A DNA stretch of 31,084 bases, taken from assembly GCA_903891335.1 (NCBI GenBank), contig CAITDX010000002.1, forward strand, positions 1 through 31,084. Direction: 5' to 3'. Numbering within the stretch: position 1 is the first letter of the stretch; every line of letters starts with the position of its first letter. Source of the DNA: an uncultured bacterium (GTDB lineage: Bacteria > Patescibacteriota > Microgenomatia > UBA1400 > PJMF01). The notes below the pieces were generated by a model that saw nothing but the letters and a program-made list of their open reading frames with translations, searched no databases and had not been told where the DNA came from. A program made the translations under genes and the position numbers. Shown piece by piece: positions 14,344 to 21,729 of this stretch.

Positions 14344-14353
14344 AGCTGCTTCT

Positions 14354-15118
14354 ATGTTTGACCCAACCCAGACAATTGTAATCGCTGACTTCGATGGTAC
14401 TTTCACCAAGAAGGAAGTTTTGGGCAAAAAAACATCTTCACTGATGACTGTTCTAGTTAATGACAAATATCTTGGTCCAGCTGGAACTAAAGCCTGTCAG
14501 GATTTGTTTGAACAGTATTATCCAATTGAGCTTGATCCACACCTAGACTTGATGGAAAAGAGCCGTTTGATGCGCGAGTGGTGGTTGAAAACCACTGCGG
14601 TATTGCAGCAGAGTGGGGTAACCAAGCAAATGTTGCTTGAGGTCTGCGATTCACCGCTGATTGCTTGGAGGGATGAGTTATTAGATTTTTTGGAGTTGCT
14701 TCGATCGCAGCGTATTCCGCTGATTATTTTTTCGGCGGGTGGTTTTGGTCAGTTGGCAATCGAATATTTGCTCGCCAAAGCGGGTCATTTTTACGAGCAA
14801 GTGCGAGTAGTGAGTAATCGAGTGGTGTTTGATGAGCGCGATGCTCTTGTCGCCATTGCTGAACCACTCATTCACATTGCCAATAAAACAGGCGCAGTGT
14901 TGGTGCAAAATCAGATTTTATCGGCACGGCCAGCACAACGTCAATGTTTATTGCTTGGTGATACTTTGGAAGATGTGCAGATGATCGAGGGTCTTGATTT
15001 TGATTTAGTGCATAAGGTCGCGTTTAGTAGCCACAACCTCGAGCATTTTCAGGAGAAATTTGACTTAGTGTTGCCAGTGGATGCTTCATATCGACAAGTG
15101 ATTGAGCTTTTTGCCTAA
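14354..15118 (+). CDS. HAD hydrolase of the pyrimidine 5'-nucleotidase (UMPH-1/NT5C3) type
   Basis: A 254-aa HAD-fold protein. Motif I is IADFDGTFT (D12, D14), motif II IIFSAGGFG, and motif III/IV are in VQNQIL and LLLGDTLEDVQM. The segment YYPIELDPHLDLMEKSRLM followed by REWW is characteristic of the UMPH-1 (cytosolic 5'-nucleotidase III) family, which is best known from eukaryotes and dephosphorylates pyrimidine nucleoside monophosphates. The role is therefore probably nucleotide salvage or turnover in the cytosol. The ATG at 14354 gives a standard N-terminus right before motif I; a much longer frame upstream is low-complexity and contains the -10 box. tRNA-Leu follows 41 bp downstream. Confidence 0.78.
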   Translation: MFDPTQTIVIADFDGTFTKKEVLGKKTSSLMTVLVNDKYLGPAGTKACQDLFEQYYPIELDPHLDLMEKSRLMREWWLKTTAVLQQSGVTKQMLLEVCDSPLIAWRDELLDFLELLRSQRIPLIIFSAGGFGQLAIEYLLAKAGHFYEQVRVVSNRVVFDERDALVAIAEPLIHIANKTGAVLVQNQILSARPAQRQCLLLGDTLEDVQMIEGLDFDLVHKVAFSSHNLEHFQEKFDLVLPVDASYRQVIELFA

Positions 15119-15159
15119 CTGGTGTGATAAAATACTAAACATATTTAAGCCTTCTTTAA

Positions 15160-15246
15160 GCCGAGATGGCGGAATTGGTAGACGCGTAGGTCTCAAAAAC
15201 CTATGGAGGCAACTTCATGAGGGTTCGATTCCCTCTCTCGGCACCA
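15160..15246 (+). tRNA. tRNA-Leu (anticodon CAA)
   Basis: A class II tRNA. The acceptor GCCGAGA pairs with TCTCGGC. The D-arm reads GGCGGAATTGGTAGACGC, and the anticodon stem TAGGT/ACCTA encloses CTCAAAA with anticodon CAA, reading TTG. The long variable arm (GGAGGCAACTTC) is typical of leucine tRNAs. The T-arm AGGG-TTCGATT-CCCT is present. The discriminator A and the 3' CCA (15244-15246) are encoded here, unlike in the tRNA-Ala gene of this window. An AT-rich -10-like TAAAAT lies about 25 nt upstream. Confidence 0.96.
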
Positions 15247-15355
15247 GCGAGTGCAGCTCAAGTATTCACAAGGAGCGCATTTTTTCACTTTTCCGTTTTT
15301 GCCTCTTGCACACAGTATTCGTTTTTGGTAATTTTAGGCTTCATATAAATAGTCG

Positions 15356-15386
15356 ACCAGAGTTTTGCTCTGGTTTTTGGTTTTTA
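15356..15386 (+). terminator. Intrinsic terminator after tRNA-Leu
   Basis: ACCAGAG (15356-15362) and CTCTGGT (15368-15374) form a 7-bp stem around TTTTG, followed by a T-rich tract (TTTTTGGTTTTTT). It would end the tRNA-Leu transcript. It sits only 14 bp before the next ORF, so an attenuator role for that gene cannot be excluded. Confidence 0.75.
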
Positions 15387-15399
15387 GAAAGTTGAAGGT

Positions 15400-15636
15400 A
15401 TGAATGAAGCTAAGAGGGTAACTTTTTTAAAAGGAGACGAAGCAGAAAACTTAGAAAAATTAGATCTAAAAGTTGGTGGTAAAACAAAAGGGGATGTTCC
15501 ATTGGCAGCCATCAGGGAAGCGCGTCGGTTAGGTTTATTGAGCATGGGGGATGCTTTTCGTGCTGTTACTGCAGTTTTTAGAGCTGACAATCGCAAACCA
15601 AGGGCTTCTGAGATAGTTGACGATTCAGAGTCCTAG
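15400..15636 (+). CDS. Small hypothetical protein, 78 aa
   Basis: A hydrophilic, charged protein starting MNEAKRVTFLKGDEAENLEK, with a predicted helix around AAIREARRLGLLSMGDAFRAV and an acidic end. No family is recognised. GAAGGT lies just before the ATG. A possible promoter (TTGCAC at 15306, 17-nt spacing, TAATTT with an upstream TG) precedes the terminator-like hairpin, so expression may require read-through. The overlapping opposite-strand frame is serine-rich and looks like a shadow. Confidence 0.5.
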   Translation: MNEAKRVTFLKGDEAENLEKLDLKVGGKTKGDVPLAAIREARRLGLLSMGDAFRAVTAVFRADNRKPRASEIVDDSES

Positions 15637-15667
15637 GCTTGTTAATAATAGGCTGATTCCGATGTGT

Positions 15668-15673
15668 TAGAAT
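15668..15673 (+). promoter_or_regulatory. -10 box upstream of the Lgt-like gene
   Basis: Extended -10 TGtTAGAAT (hexamer 15668-15673), 26 nt before the ATG at 15700. Confidence 0.4.
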
Positions 15674-15699
15674 TATGAGGTTGGCTTGATTTCTACTCT

Positions 15700-16485
15700 A
15701 TGCTACCCATCATTCTCGAATTGCCATTTTTTCGTCTGAAATCGCTTGCTTTGCTGACTTTTTTAGCACTCTTTTTTTCGGCCTTTATCTTCTGGCGACG
15801 GGGGCGAGAAGAGCATTATGATACTTTTGAGATTTTTGATGCCTTTCTGAGTTCTGGTATCTATGGATTTTTGGTTGGCCGAGCTGCCTTCGTCTTATTT
15901 CACTTGAGTCAATTCAAGGATAGCTGGTTGTCAGTTTTTGATATTTTTCAGAAATCAGGTAATGAGCCAATCATTGCGCTCGCGGCTGCGACTTGGTTTT
16001 TGTATCGGCGCAGCAAGAAACAGAAATGGGATGGTTTCGAAATCTTAGATTTTCAGGTGACCGCCATTAGTCTTGGCATGGTTTTTGTCTATGCAGGTTT
16101 TTTCTTGGATGGCAGCTATGGCGGGACCTTTACCAGTATGCCCTGGGGCATTATTACTCCCGGGACTTTTGAGAAAACTCATCCCGCCCAGCTGTATTCT
16201 TTGCTGTATTACCTCGCCATTCATATCTATCTGAGTCGCATGGAGTACGTGTATCGTACCCTGGAGTGGTATCGCAGTGGTAAAAAAACTGCCCAGTCTG
16301 GTTTTTTGTTTAGCACTTTTTTGATTTTCACTGGCCTTTTCCATGTCTTGACGCAAACCGTGCGTTTGCCAGGCATGGTCATCAATGGCTTGGTAGTTGA
16401 TTACATTATCTACCTGGGAATGACCTTGTTGGGTTGTATATTTTTATTCAAACGCTCTGGTCGCAGTCTATGGAAAAAAGCCTAA
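15700..16485 (+). CDS. Divergent prolipoprotein diacylglyceryl transferase-like membrane protein
   Basis: A 261-aa polytopic protein with about seven membrane segments. Lgt-like features are the GFLVGRAAFVLFH segment (the Lgt region with a conserved Arg), SYGGTFTSMPWGI and HPAQLYSLLYY (the conserved HPxQLYE motif of Lgt). The central signature of classical Lgt (GRIGNFINGE) is replaced by GFFLDGSYGG, so it may be a divergent Lgt or an Lgt-fold protein with another role. True Lgt attaches diacylglycerol to lipobox cysteines in the membrane. Its 3' end overlaps the following pseudouridine synthase gene by 16 nt. Confidence 0.7.
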   Translation: MLPIILELPFFRLKSLALLTFLALFFSAFIFWRRGREEHYDTFEIFDAFLSSGIYGFLVGRAAFVLFHLSQFKDSWLSVFDIFQKSGNEPIIALAAATWFLYRRSKKQKWDGFEILDFQVTAISLGMVFVYAGFFLDGSYGGTFTSMPWGIITPGTFEKTHPAQLYSLLYYLAIHIYLSRMEYVYRTLEWYRSGKKTAQSGFLFSTFLIFTGLFHVLTQTVRLPGMVINGLVVDYIIYLGMTLLGCIFLFKRSGRSLWKKA

Positions 16486-17336
16486 CTCCGACGATTCTCT
16501 TCGAAGATCAAGATTTGCTGGTGATTAATAAACCGGCAGGTTTGGTGGTTAATCGCAGTACCAGCGTCAAAGAGCCGACCGTCCAAGACTGGTTGTTTGA
16601 TTATTTGGGGAACCAGCTTGATTTTACTGTCGATCAGCAAGCTAGTGCCAGCTTGGAATTATTACCGCAAGACTTTAATCCTGAATTTGGCGATGCCTTG
16701 GCCATTTGGCAAGAGCGACAAGGCATGGTACATCGCTTAGATAAGGATACCAGTGGCGTGTTGCTTTTGGCTAAAAATCCAGGGGCGTTGGTGCATTTGT
16801 TGGGGCAATTTAAGCAAAGGCAAGTCAAAAAAACCTATTTAGCATTAGTGCACGGCAAGCTCAAAGAAGCTAAGGGACAAATTAAAGCGCCTTTGGCACG
16901 CAGTCCGCACAATCGACTCAGATTTGCGGTGAGTGAGGTAGGGCGGAGTGCAGTGACTAATTATCGTACTCAGAGTGTGTATGGTGCTTTACCAGACGCA
17001 ACGCTCCAACAGATTTATGAGCGCCAGAGTGCTAATTTGAAATTGAAAAAAATCGCTGAGCTCTATCAAGCGGGTTTTTCTTTGCTCGAGTTGCAACCAG
17101 AAACTGGCCGCACGCATCAAATTCGTGTCCATATGGCTGCTCTTGGGCATCCACTAGTTGCCGACCAACTCTATGCTGGTAAAAAGCGCGCTAAATTCGA
17201 TCAACTATGGTGTCCTCGGCAATTTCTCCATGCAGCTGTTTTGCATTTTACCCATCCTCGCAGTCAAGAGCCTGTGACCATCACCGCTCCACTTACATCT
17301 GATCTGCAGGAGGTTTTGAAGCTATTTATGACCTAG
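16470..17336 (+). CDS. RluD-like pseudouridine synthase
   Basis: A 288-aa RluA/RluD-family enzyme that isomerises uridines in structured RNA. The catalytic motif HRLDKDTSG (88-96, nucleophile D91) is intact. The ETGRTHQIRVHMAALGHPLVAD segment near 210-230 and LHAAVLHFTHP near the end are standard for the family. There is no N-terminal S4 domain: the protein begins with the FEDQDLLVINKPAGLVVN strand pair. The ATG at 16470 lies inside the end of the Lgt-like gene, so the two are probably co-translated. The exact RNA target cannot be read from sequence. Confidence 0.9.
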   Translation: MEKSLTPTILFEDQDLLVINKPAGLVVNRSTSVKEPTVQDWLFDYLGNQLDFTVDQQASASLELLPQDFNPEFGDALAIWQERQGMVHRLDKDTSGVLLLAKNPGALVHLLGQFKQRQVKKTYLALVHGKLKEAKGQIKAPLARSPHNRLRFAVSEVGRSAVTNYRTQSVYGALPDATLQQIYERQSANLKLKKIAELYQAGFSLLELQPETGRTHQIRVHMAALGHPLVADQLYAGKKRAKFDQLWCPRQFLHAAVLHFTHPRSQEPVTITAPLTSDLQEVLKLFMT

Positions 17337-17354
17337 GGAGGGGCTTTTGCCTCT

Positions 17355-17383
17355 TGTCCTATAACAATTTAGCTGCTATACTA
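17355..17383 (+). promoter_or_regulatory. Promoter before the possible small RNA and repeat array
   Basis: TTGTCC (17355-17360), a 17-nt spacer and an extended -10 TGcTATACT (hexamer 17378-17383). Transcription would start near 17390, about 375 nt before the phosphoribosyltransferase ATG. Confidence 0.6.
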
Positions 17384-17388
17384 GATGA

Positions 17389-17518
17389 GTACTTAACAAA
17401 TTAGATTAAGAGTGCGAAAAGACGTTTAGTTTTTCGTATTCCCAAGCAACAATCCGAGTTTAAAGTAAAAATTCGGTGGATACCAAGTGAATAGGAAAAA
17501 TTGAGCGTCTTTTTTTTT
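17389..17518 (+). ncRNA. Possible small RNA of about 130 nt
   Basis: Downstream of a good promoter the sequence carries an 8-bp hairpin (17413-17420 with 17431-17438). AAAAGACG at 17417-17424 is also complementary to CGTCTTTT at 17506-17513, which runs into nine T (17510-17518). This would give a closed structure ending in a U-tract. There is no convincing coding frame. It could be an independent RNA or a terminated leader of the downstream gene. I recognise no Rfam-type family. Confidence 0.35.
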
Positions 17519-17519
17519 A

Positions 17520-17724
17520 TTTCGGACCCTATTTTTTTGCTTGCGCAAAAAAATAGCTGGTACGAAAGATGCGGACCATGTCTTTTTGCAATTTATTGCA
17601 AAAAGCAGCAGGTACGAAAGATGTATCGCGATTTCGGACCCACAGGTACGAAAGATGCATCGCGATTTCGGACCCACAGGTACGAAAGATGCCTTGTGCA
17701 TATTTTGGAAGAAAGATGCCTTGT
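17520..17724 (+). repeat. Palindromic repeat array (TTTCGGACC / GGTACGAAA modules)
   Basis: The words TTTCGGACC and GGTACGAAA (8 of 9 complementary) alternate along 170 bp. At 17520-17567 they enclose a perfect 12-bp inner stem (17529-17540 with 17545-17556). At 17572-17616 CGGACC/GGTACG enclose another perfect 11-bp stem (17582-17592 with 17595-17605). Then a 34-bp unit is repeated in tandem (17609-17642 and 17643-17676, one base different) with a partial third copy (17677-17692). A further direct repeat GAAAGATGCCTTGT occurs at 17684 and 17711. The T-run of the possible small RNA abuts the array, which lies in the leader of the phosphoribosyltransferase gene. Confidence 0.85.
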
Positions 17725-17763
17725 AAGTAGCACGCACCGTAGGTGTAAAAGGAGTCAAAAACC

Positions 17764-18387
17764 ATGGCAGTCAATCAACAACTGAGTACTATTAATTTTC
17801 CAGAGATTTCTTTTGCTGGCGACAAAGCTCGCTATATCACTCCGAGTTGGGCAGATCTCGATCATTTGACTTTACGAATCGCCGCTGCGATCAAAAATGC
17901 TAATCATCAGTTCGATTTAGTGGTAGCTCTAGCTAAAGGGGCATGGCCAATGAGTCGCTCTCTAGTTGACTACACTGGCATTAAGGAATTGGCAAGTTTG
18001 GGTGTGAAATTTTACCAAGGAATCAATCAGCGCCTCAAAAAACCAGTGATTTATCAGGAATTACCCGTATCGGTGCAGGATAAGCGCATTTTGCTATTCG
18101 ATGATGTGGCCGATACTGGCGAGTCCCTTCGTTTTGCCAAAGAGTACCTGCTCAAGCAAGGAGCCAAAGAAGTAGTGGTGGCAACCTTATTTTACAAACC
18201 CTGGTCAGTGCTGGAGCCAGATTTCTATGGTTCCACCAGTGAAGCTTGGATTATTTTTCCCTTTGAAATTCGCGAAATGATTCTTTTGCTTGGCAAAAAC
18301 TGGCAAGAGCAGGGGATAGTTCCAGAGGAAATTACCAAGCGCTATCAAAAATTAGGGTTTATGGAGGTGGTGAAACATGTTGGATGA
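17764..18387 (+). CDS. Phosphoribosyltransferase (purine PRTase type)
   Basis: A 207-aa type I PRTase. The PRPP-binding motif is LLFDDVADTGES (residues 110-121, acidic pair D113-D114). The ALAKGAWPMSRSL segment (55-67) fits the PPi loop and first helix of hypoxanthine/xanthine-guanine PRTases of the compact archaeal-like kind. It would join a base to PRPP, probably in purine salvage. GGAG precedes the ATG at about 10 nt. The leader holds the palindromic array. Its end overlaps the next ORF by 11 nt, so the accessory gene is translationally coupled to it, although this gene's base composition is like the core genome. Confidence 0.82.
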   Translation: MAVNQQLSTINFPEISFAGDKARYITPSWADLDHLTLRIAAAIKNANHQFDLVVALAKGAWPMSRSLVDYTGIKELASLGVKFYQGINQRLKKPVIYQELPVSVQDKRILLFDDVADTGESLRFAKEYLLKQGAKEVVVATLFYKPWSVLEPDFYGSTSEAWIIFPFEIREMILLLGKNWQEQGIVPEEITKRYQKLGFMEVVKHVG

Positions 18388-19795
18388 ACGAGTAAAGCTA
18401 CTTGGGGACGAATCACTTGGTTATGAAAATGCTGCTTTAATCAGAAAAGAAGCAACTGAAGTGGTGTCTCAATATAGGTTCTCAGTTTTAGAACTTTATT
18501 ATGATCTTTTGGATAAATTTAAAGATAACGCCAGATCTTTGCAAGAAATTTATAAAGATTGGAAGCCTGATTTATCAAGTCAAACTTTATCCAACCAAGG
18601 CTCTGATTGTTTTGGCTTGGCTTTTCTTTTACAAGAGAGACTAAAAGCCAATGGAATTAAATCACACATTTTTCCATTCAGTGCTAAAGGGCTACCTGCT
18701 GGTCAAGAAGCCAAAGATTTATTACTTGATATTGGCTCCGTTGGAGTTCTTATCGAGCACACAGGTAATGATTTTTATTTTGTAGATCCTGGTTTTGCCT
18801 TGGTAGAGCCGATTACTTTCACAAAAGCAACAAAATCAGTCTCTTACAGACTTGATGGTAGAGTGTTTCATATTGACTTGCTTAGTAAGGACTTAGGAAT
18901 AATGAATGTTGTTGGCGATGATGGATTGAGAAAAGAAATAGATTTTAGACCGAATCAATCTCTTAATTTCGATGCTCTTGTTGAGCTGCAAAAAAGATAC
19001 TTGCAAATTAGGCCAACTATTCATATTGAGAGGTTTAATGAGCTTGGTGAAAAAATAGCAGGCATAAAAATTCAGATGCTGAAAGATGAGGTTGTGATCG
19101 CAAATCAAAAACATAAAGAAATTATTAAATTTCAAGATTGGGATGTCTTTGACTCTGATGAAATTGCTATTGCTCTTGGGGTTGATTCAATGACATTAAA
19201 GGGTCAGGTTAGTCAAATTATTACTCACGCACACAAATTAAGATCTCTTTGGGTTTCATCATTACGCAAGACTTATGCTGAAAAGCATTACTCACCCTTA
19301 AAATATGAGCTAAGAAGTTGGAGTGAAGCGAAAAAAGATGGTTATACTGAAGGTGGAGTAGTGATAATGATGAAAAATCCACAAGGTCAGTTATTGATGT
19401 ATCAGGTGCCTGAGTCAAGAGAAAAACCAAAAATTGGTCGGCTAGCTGGTCAATATAATTTAGTAGTAGAAACTGCTGAGGGGGATGAGGATTTTGAATC
19501 AAATTTCAATCGAGCCTTAGTTGAGGAATTGGGGTTAAATCCGAGTCAAGTTGAAGAACATGTGGAAATGACAAATTACGCAGAAACTGATTATATAAAT
19601 GATGGGAGCTCCAAATCTTTAGCAAGATGTGTGGTTTGTAAGTGGAATGGTGATTTAAACCATGATTTCTCATTTAGTAATAAAATTGAAGGTGGTAAGT
19701 GGAAATGGGTGCCGATTGAAGAAGTTATGTCTTTTGATTTAGAACCTAATATTAGAGGAATTTTAGAGAGGCATATTTTGGAAGGACTCTTATGA
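18377..19795 (+). CDS. Cys-His-Asp (transglutaminase/NAT-like) plus Nudix fusion protein
   Basis: A 472-aa protein with no single family match that I know. Residues about 70-150 carry a candidate triad C78 (GSDCFGLAFLLQERL), H128 (LIEHTGNDFYF) and D137 (FVDPGF), spaced as in the transglutaminase/arylamine N-acetyltransferase fold. Residues about 325-465 are Nudix-like: GGVVIMMKNPQGQLLMYQ, then a box with E365, E371, R379, E383, E384 and G386. The usual first Gly is Glu and the REL Glu is Ala (A380), but the metal-binding EE pair is kept. GGAGGT lies 8 nt before the ATG inside the PRTase gene. It is AT-rich. Its end overlaps the hydrolase start (ATGA). Confidence 0.6.
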   Translation: MLDERVKLLGDESLGYENAALIRKEATEVVSQYRFSVLELYYDLLDKFKDNARSLQEIYKDWKPDLSSQTLSNQGSDCFGLAFLLQERLKANGIKSHIFPFSAKGLPAGQEAKDLLLDIGSVGVLIEHTGNDFYFVDPGFALVEPITFTKATKSVSYRLDGRVFHIDLLSKDLGIMNVVGDDGLRKEIDFRPNQSLNFDALVELQKRYLQIRPTIHIERFNELGEKIAGIKIQMLKDEVVIANQKHKEIIKFQDWDVFDSDEIAIALGVDSMTLKGQVSQIITHAHKLRSLWVSSLRKTYAEKHYSPLKYELRSWSEAKKDGYTEGGVVIMMKNPQGQLLMYQVPESREKPKIGRLAGQYNLVVETAEGDEDFESNFNRALVEELGLNPSQVEEHVEMTNYAETDYINDGSSKSLARCVVCKWNGDLNHDFSFSNKIEGGKWKWVPIEEVMSFDLEPNIRGILERHILEGLL

Positions 19796-20550
19796 TTAAG
19801 AAAAATAAGGAGATCATAGAAGGAGTTTTTGGTCGAAAAGAATTAATCGTTGAAGTGCATATTAATACCGATAGTAGGTCAAAAAAATTATATATATTGT
19901 TGCATGGAGCTTATGGAAAGGTTTATCACAACCAACCTACAAAATATGAGGCTTTGGCAACATTATTGTCACCTCATCATAGCGTTGGTTTTTATCAAAC
20001 CTCACGTAACTTTATGCAGATGGAAAAACCCCATTTGAGCTATGACGAGTATAGAGAACAGAGCTTTGGCGGTAAAAAATTTACCGATGAATGGGAAGAT
20101 GTTCAACGAGCAATTAGTCAAATTGTATTTAGATATCGTGCTGAGAAAGGAGATCCTGAAGAAATTATTTGTGTAGGTTTCTCTATGGGTGGATTGTGGT
20201 CATGTTTATTAACCAAAAAGTATGAAAAAATTACAAAAATTTATGCTTTTGGATCTGGAGTTAGATTTAATTTACCATCGCATTATCCTTTGTTTGAATC
20301 ATTCCCTAGTGTTGGCTATTTCAGATTGGCTTTATCTAAATACAAAGGCGAATTGCATGTTATTCACGGGTCAAATGATGATTTAACGAGTCAAAGTTCG
20401 GCGCTTGCATTGTTTAAGTTGGCAAAGTTATCTATGCACAGGTCATATCATGAATGGCATGGGGTTGATCATCAATTTTCCTATTTAAATAATGTAGCTT
20501 GTGAAAATCATTTAATCAAAAAAATAATAAAGGTTATTAGTCGAGAGTGA
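19792..20550 (+). CDS. Alpha/beta hydrolase
   Basis: A 252-aa protein with the alpha/beta hydrolase layout: an oxyanion-loop motif LLHGAYG (36-42), a nucleophile elbow GFSMGG (129-134, S131), an acid in HGSNDDLTS (D196 or D197) and a catalytic His in GVDHQFS (H227). It has no signal peptide, so it is probably a cytosolic serine esterase/acyl hydrolase of unknown substrate. It overlaps the preceding Nudix fusion by 4 nt, so the pair is made together. It is AT-rich like its neighbours. Some bacterial thioesterases share this pattern. Confidence 0.78.
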   Translation: MIKKNKEIIEGVFGRKELIVEVHINTDSRSKKLYILLHGAYGKVYHNQPTKYEALATLLSPHHSVGFYQTSRNFMQMEKPHLSYDEYREQSFGGKKFTDEWEDVQRAISQIVFRYRAEKGDPEEIICVGFSMGGLWSCLLTKKYEKITKIYAFGSGVRFNLPSHYPLFESFPSVGYFRLALSKYKGELHVIHGSNDDLTSQSSALALFKLAKLSMHRSYHEWHGVDHQFSYLNNVACENHLIKKIIKVISRE

Positions 20551-20556
20551 TTTGTG

Positions 20557-20562
20557 TATAAT
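20557..20562 (+). promoter_or_regulatory. -10 box of the SelO/kinase-like gene
   Basis: TATAAT (20557-20562) ends 10 nt before the ATG at 20573, just after the hydrolase stop. The last gene of the block may therefore also be transcribed independently, with a very short leader. Confidence 0.55.
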
Positions 20563-20572
20563 TTAATTCAGC

Positions 20573-21667
20573 ATGGCAGAAAAAGATGTTGTCTTATCCT
20601 CAGTTGAAACTACAATTGAAGATCAATACGAGAGCAAGCTAGGATCTCCTTTCAAAGACTTGTCAGGTAAATATTCTCGAATATCCGAGCTACATGTGAG
20701 ATCATTTGTTGACAAGGTAATCAGTAAATTTGTTTTATGGGCTGATGAGTTCGGAAATAAATTGATGGCTGCCAACGTCAAAGGAAGAGTTCCTTATGAT
20801 GAAATGCCATATTTAGAAATTGATAAATATTCTGATTTAGGGGTTAGAGTTCATTGGATGTGTGATAGCACTGATGTTGATAAAATTGAAGAGGTGTCGG
20901 AATTTATGCGTAAAAACGGCTTACCAACTGAAAGGATAAGAAAAAAATCTAAAATTGAAAAGATCCAAATCAGAGGTGTTTGGTTAAGTATAGAAGAGTT
21001 GAAGCAACAAATGCTTGCAAACGTTGTGGATACTGAAAAAAAAGCAATATACGCAGATTACCTTGATAAGGTTGACTTTTTTGAATTAGAACGTGAGTTG
21101 CCAGTTGATGAGCGTGTCCATGATTTAACCATAAAGAATGACAGATATGGAAAAAAAATGAAGGTAATTCTTAAATCAGCATTTACCTATCTAAAGATGG
21201 CAGAGGGAATTGATCTGAATGTAGATGATGATGAAGATATAAAATTATTTATCACAAACATACTTCCCACGAGAATGGGAGAATACCTTGGAAAATTCCA
21301 TAAATTAGGATTAAGACACACATACCCTGGTGAAAAGAATTGGACGCTGGTTGGTTGCCTTGTAGACCTAGACAGTGTAAACGGTCCTCATTTTGGAGGA
21401 GAGGCATCAACCAATTGGGAAATTGAACAAGACCTCACTCAATCTATAAGAGCAATTTCTGCTTTATTTTTAAATCAAGTGAATTCAAAAGAAGGGTATC
21501 TTTGGAAATTTTGGCGCAATGATGTCGCGAAACATCGTCAAATGGAAAATACATCCATGACAGCTTTTTTAAAGGCATATATGAAAACATCGGGAGTGAG
21601 TAGAGATTTTATTGTGTCAAATACTGATCCAGATGATTATGATCAAGCCGTTCTTCTTATGATTTAA
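20573..21667 (+). CDS. Unknown protein with a SelO/kinase-like catalytic-loop pattern
   Basis: A 364-aa soluble protein that I do not recognise. Residues about 240-280 read LGKFHKLGLRH, then YPGEKNWTLVGCLVDLDS. The spacing H249-N256-D265 matches the catalytic loop and metal Asp of the kinase fold, and N256 to D265 matches the Asn/Asp pair of the SelO AMPylase exactly. The residue equivalent to the SelO base Asp is K255. The N-terminal half has a charged helical region (KIEEVSEFMRKNGLPTERIRK) without a clear glycine-rich loop. It could be an atypical or inactive kinase-fold protein; this is pattern-level evidence only. A TATAAT box lies 10 nt upstream of the ATG. Confidence 0.5.
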   Translation: MAEKDVVLSSVETTIEDQYESKLGSPFKDLSGKYSRISELHVRSFVDKVISKFVLWADEFGNKLMAANVKGRVPYDEMPYLEIDKYSDLGVRVHWMCDSTDVDKIEEVSEFMRKNGLPTERIRKKSKIEKIQIRGVWLSIEELKQQMLANVVDTEKKAIYADYLDKVDFFELERELPVDERVHDLTIKNDRYGKKMKVILKSAFTYLKMAEGIDLNVDDDEDIKLFITNILPTRMGEYLGKFHKLGLRHTYPGEKNWTLVGCLVDLDSVNGPHFGGEASTNWEIEQDLTQSIRAISALFLNQVNSKEGYLWKFWRNDVAKHRQMENTSMTAFLKAYMKTSGVSRDFIVSNTDPDDYDQAVLLMI

Positions 21668-21693
21668 TTAAAGCCACTGTTATAAAAGATCTC

Positions 21694-21722
21694 TTGCGCC
21701 TATTTGATTTAGCGAATACAAT
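21694..21722 (+). promoter_or_regulatory. Promoter of the leader peptide before the YhhQ-type gene
   Basis: TTGCGC (21694-21699), a 17-nt spacer and TACAAT (21717-21722), 7 nt before the ATG at 21730. The transcript should start at the A of the ATG. Confidence 0.7.
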
Positions 21723-21729
21723 CACCCCT

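Noticed and set aside
14123..14353. An N-terminal extension of the UMPH-1-like nucleotidase
   Set aside because: It is Asp/His-rich, antisense to the small membrane protein gene, and contains the -10 box of the gene itself.
17475..17487. Similarity of CGGTGGATACC to the 5' end of 23S rRNA
   Set aside because: The match is about a dozen bases and no further rRNA sequence follows.
17609..17692. A CRISPR array
   Set aside because: The 34-bp units are directly abutting with no spacers, and there are no cas genes nearby.
17426..17785. Several overlapping frames of 60-110 codons on both strands in the repeat array
   Set aside because: They translate the palindromic repeats (recurring YERC, GTKDA or FVP phrases) and reflect repeat periodicity rather than coding.
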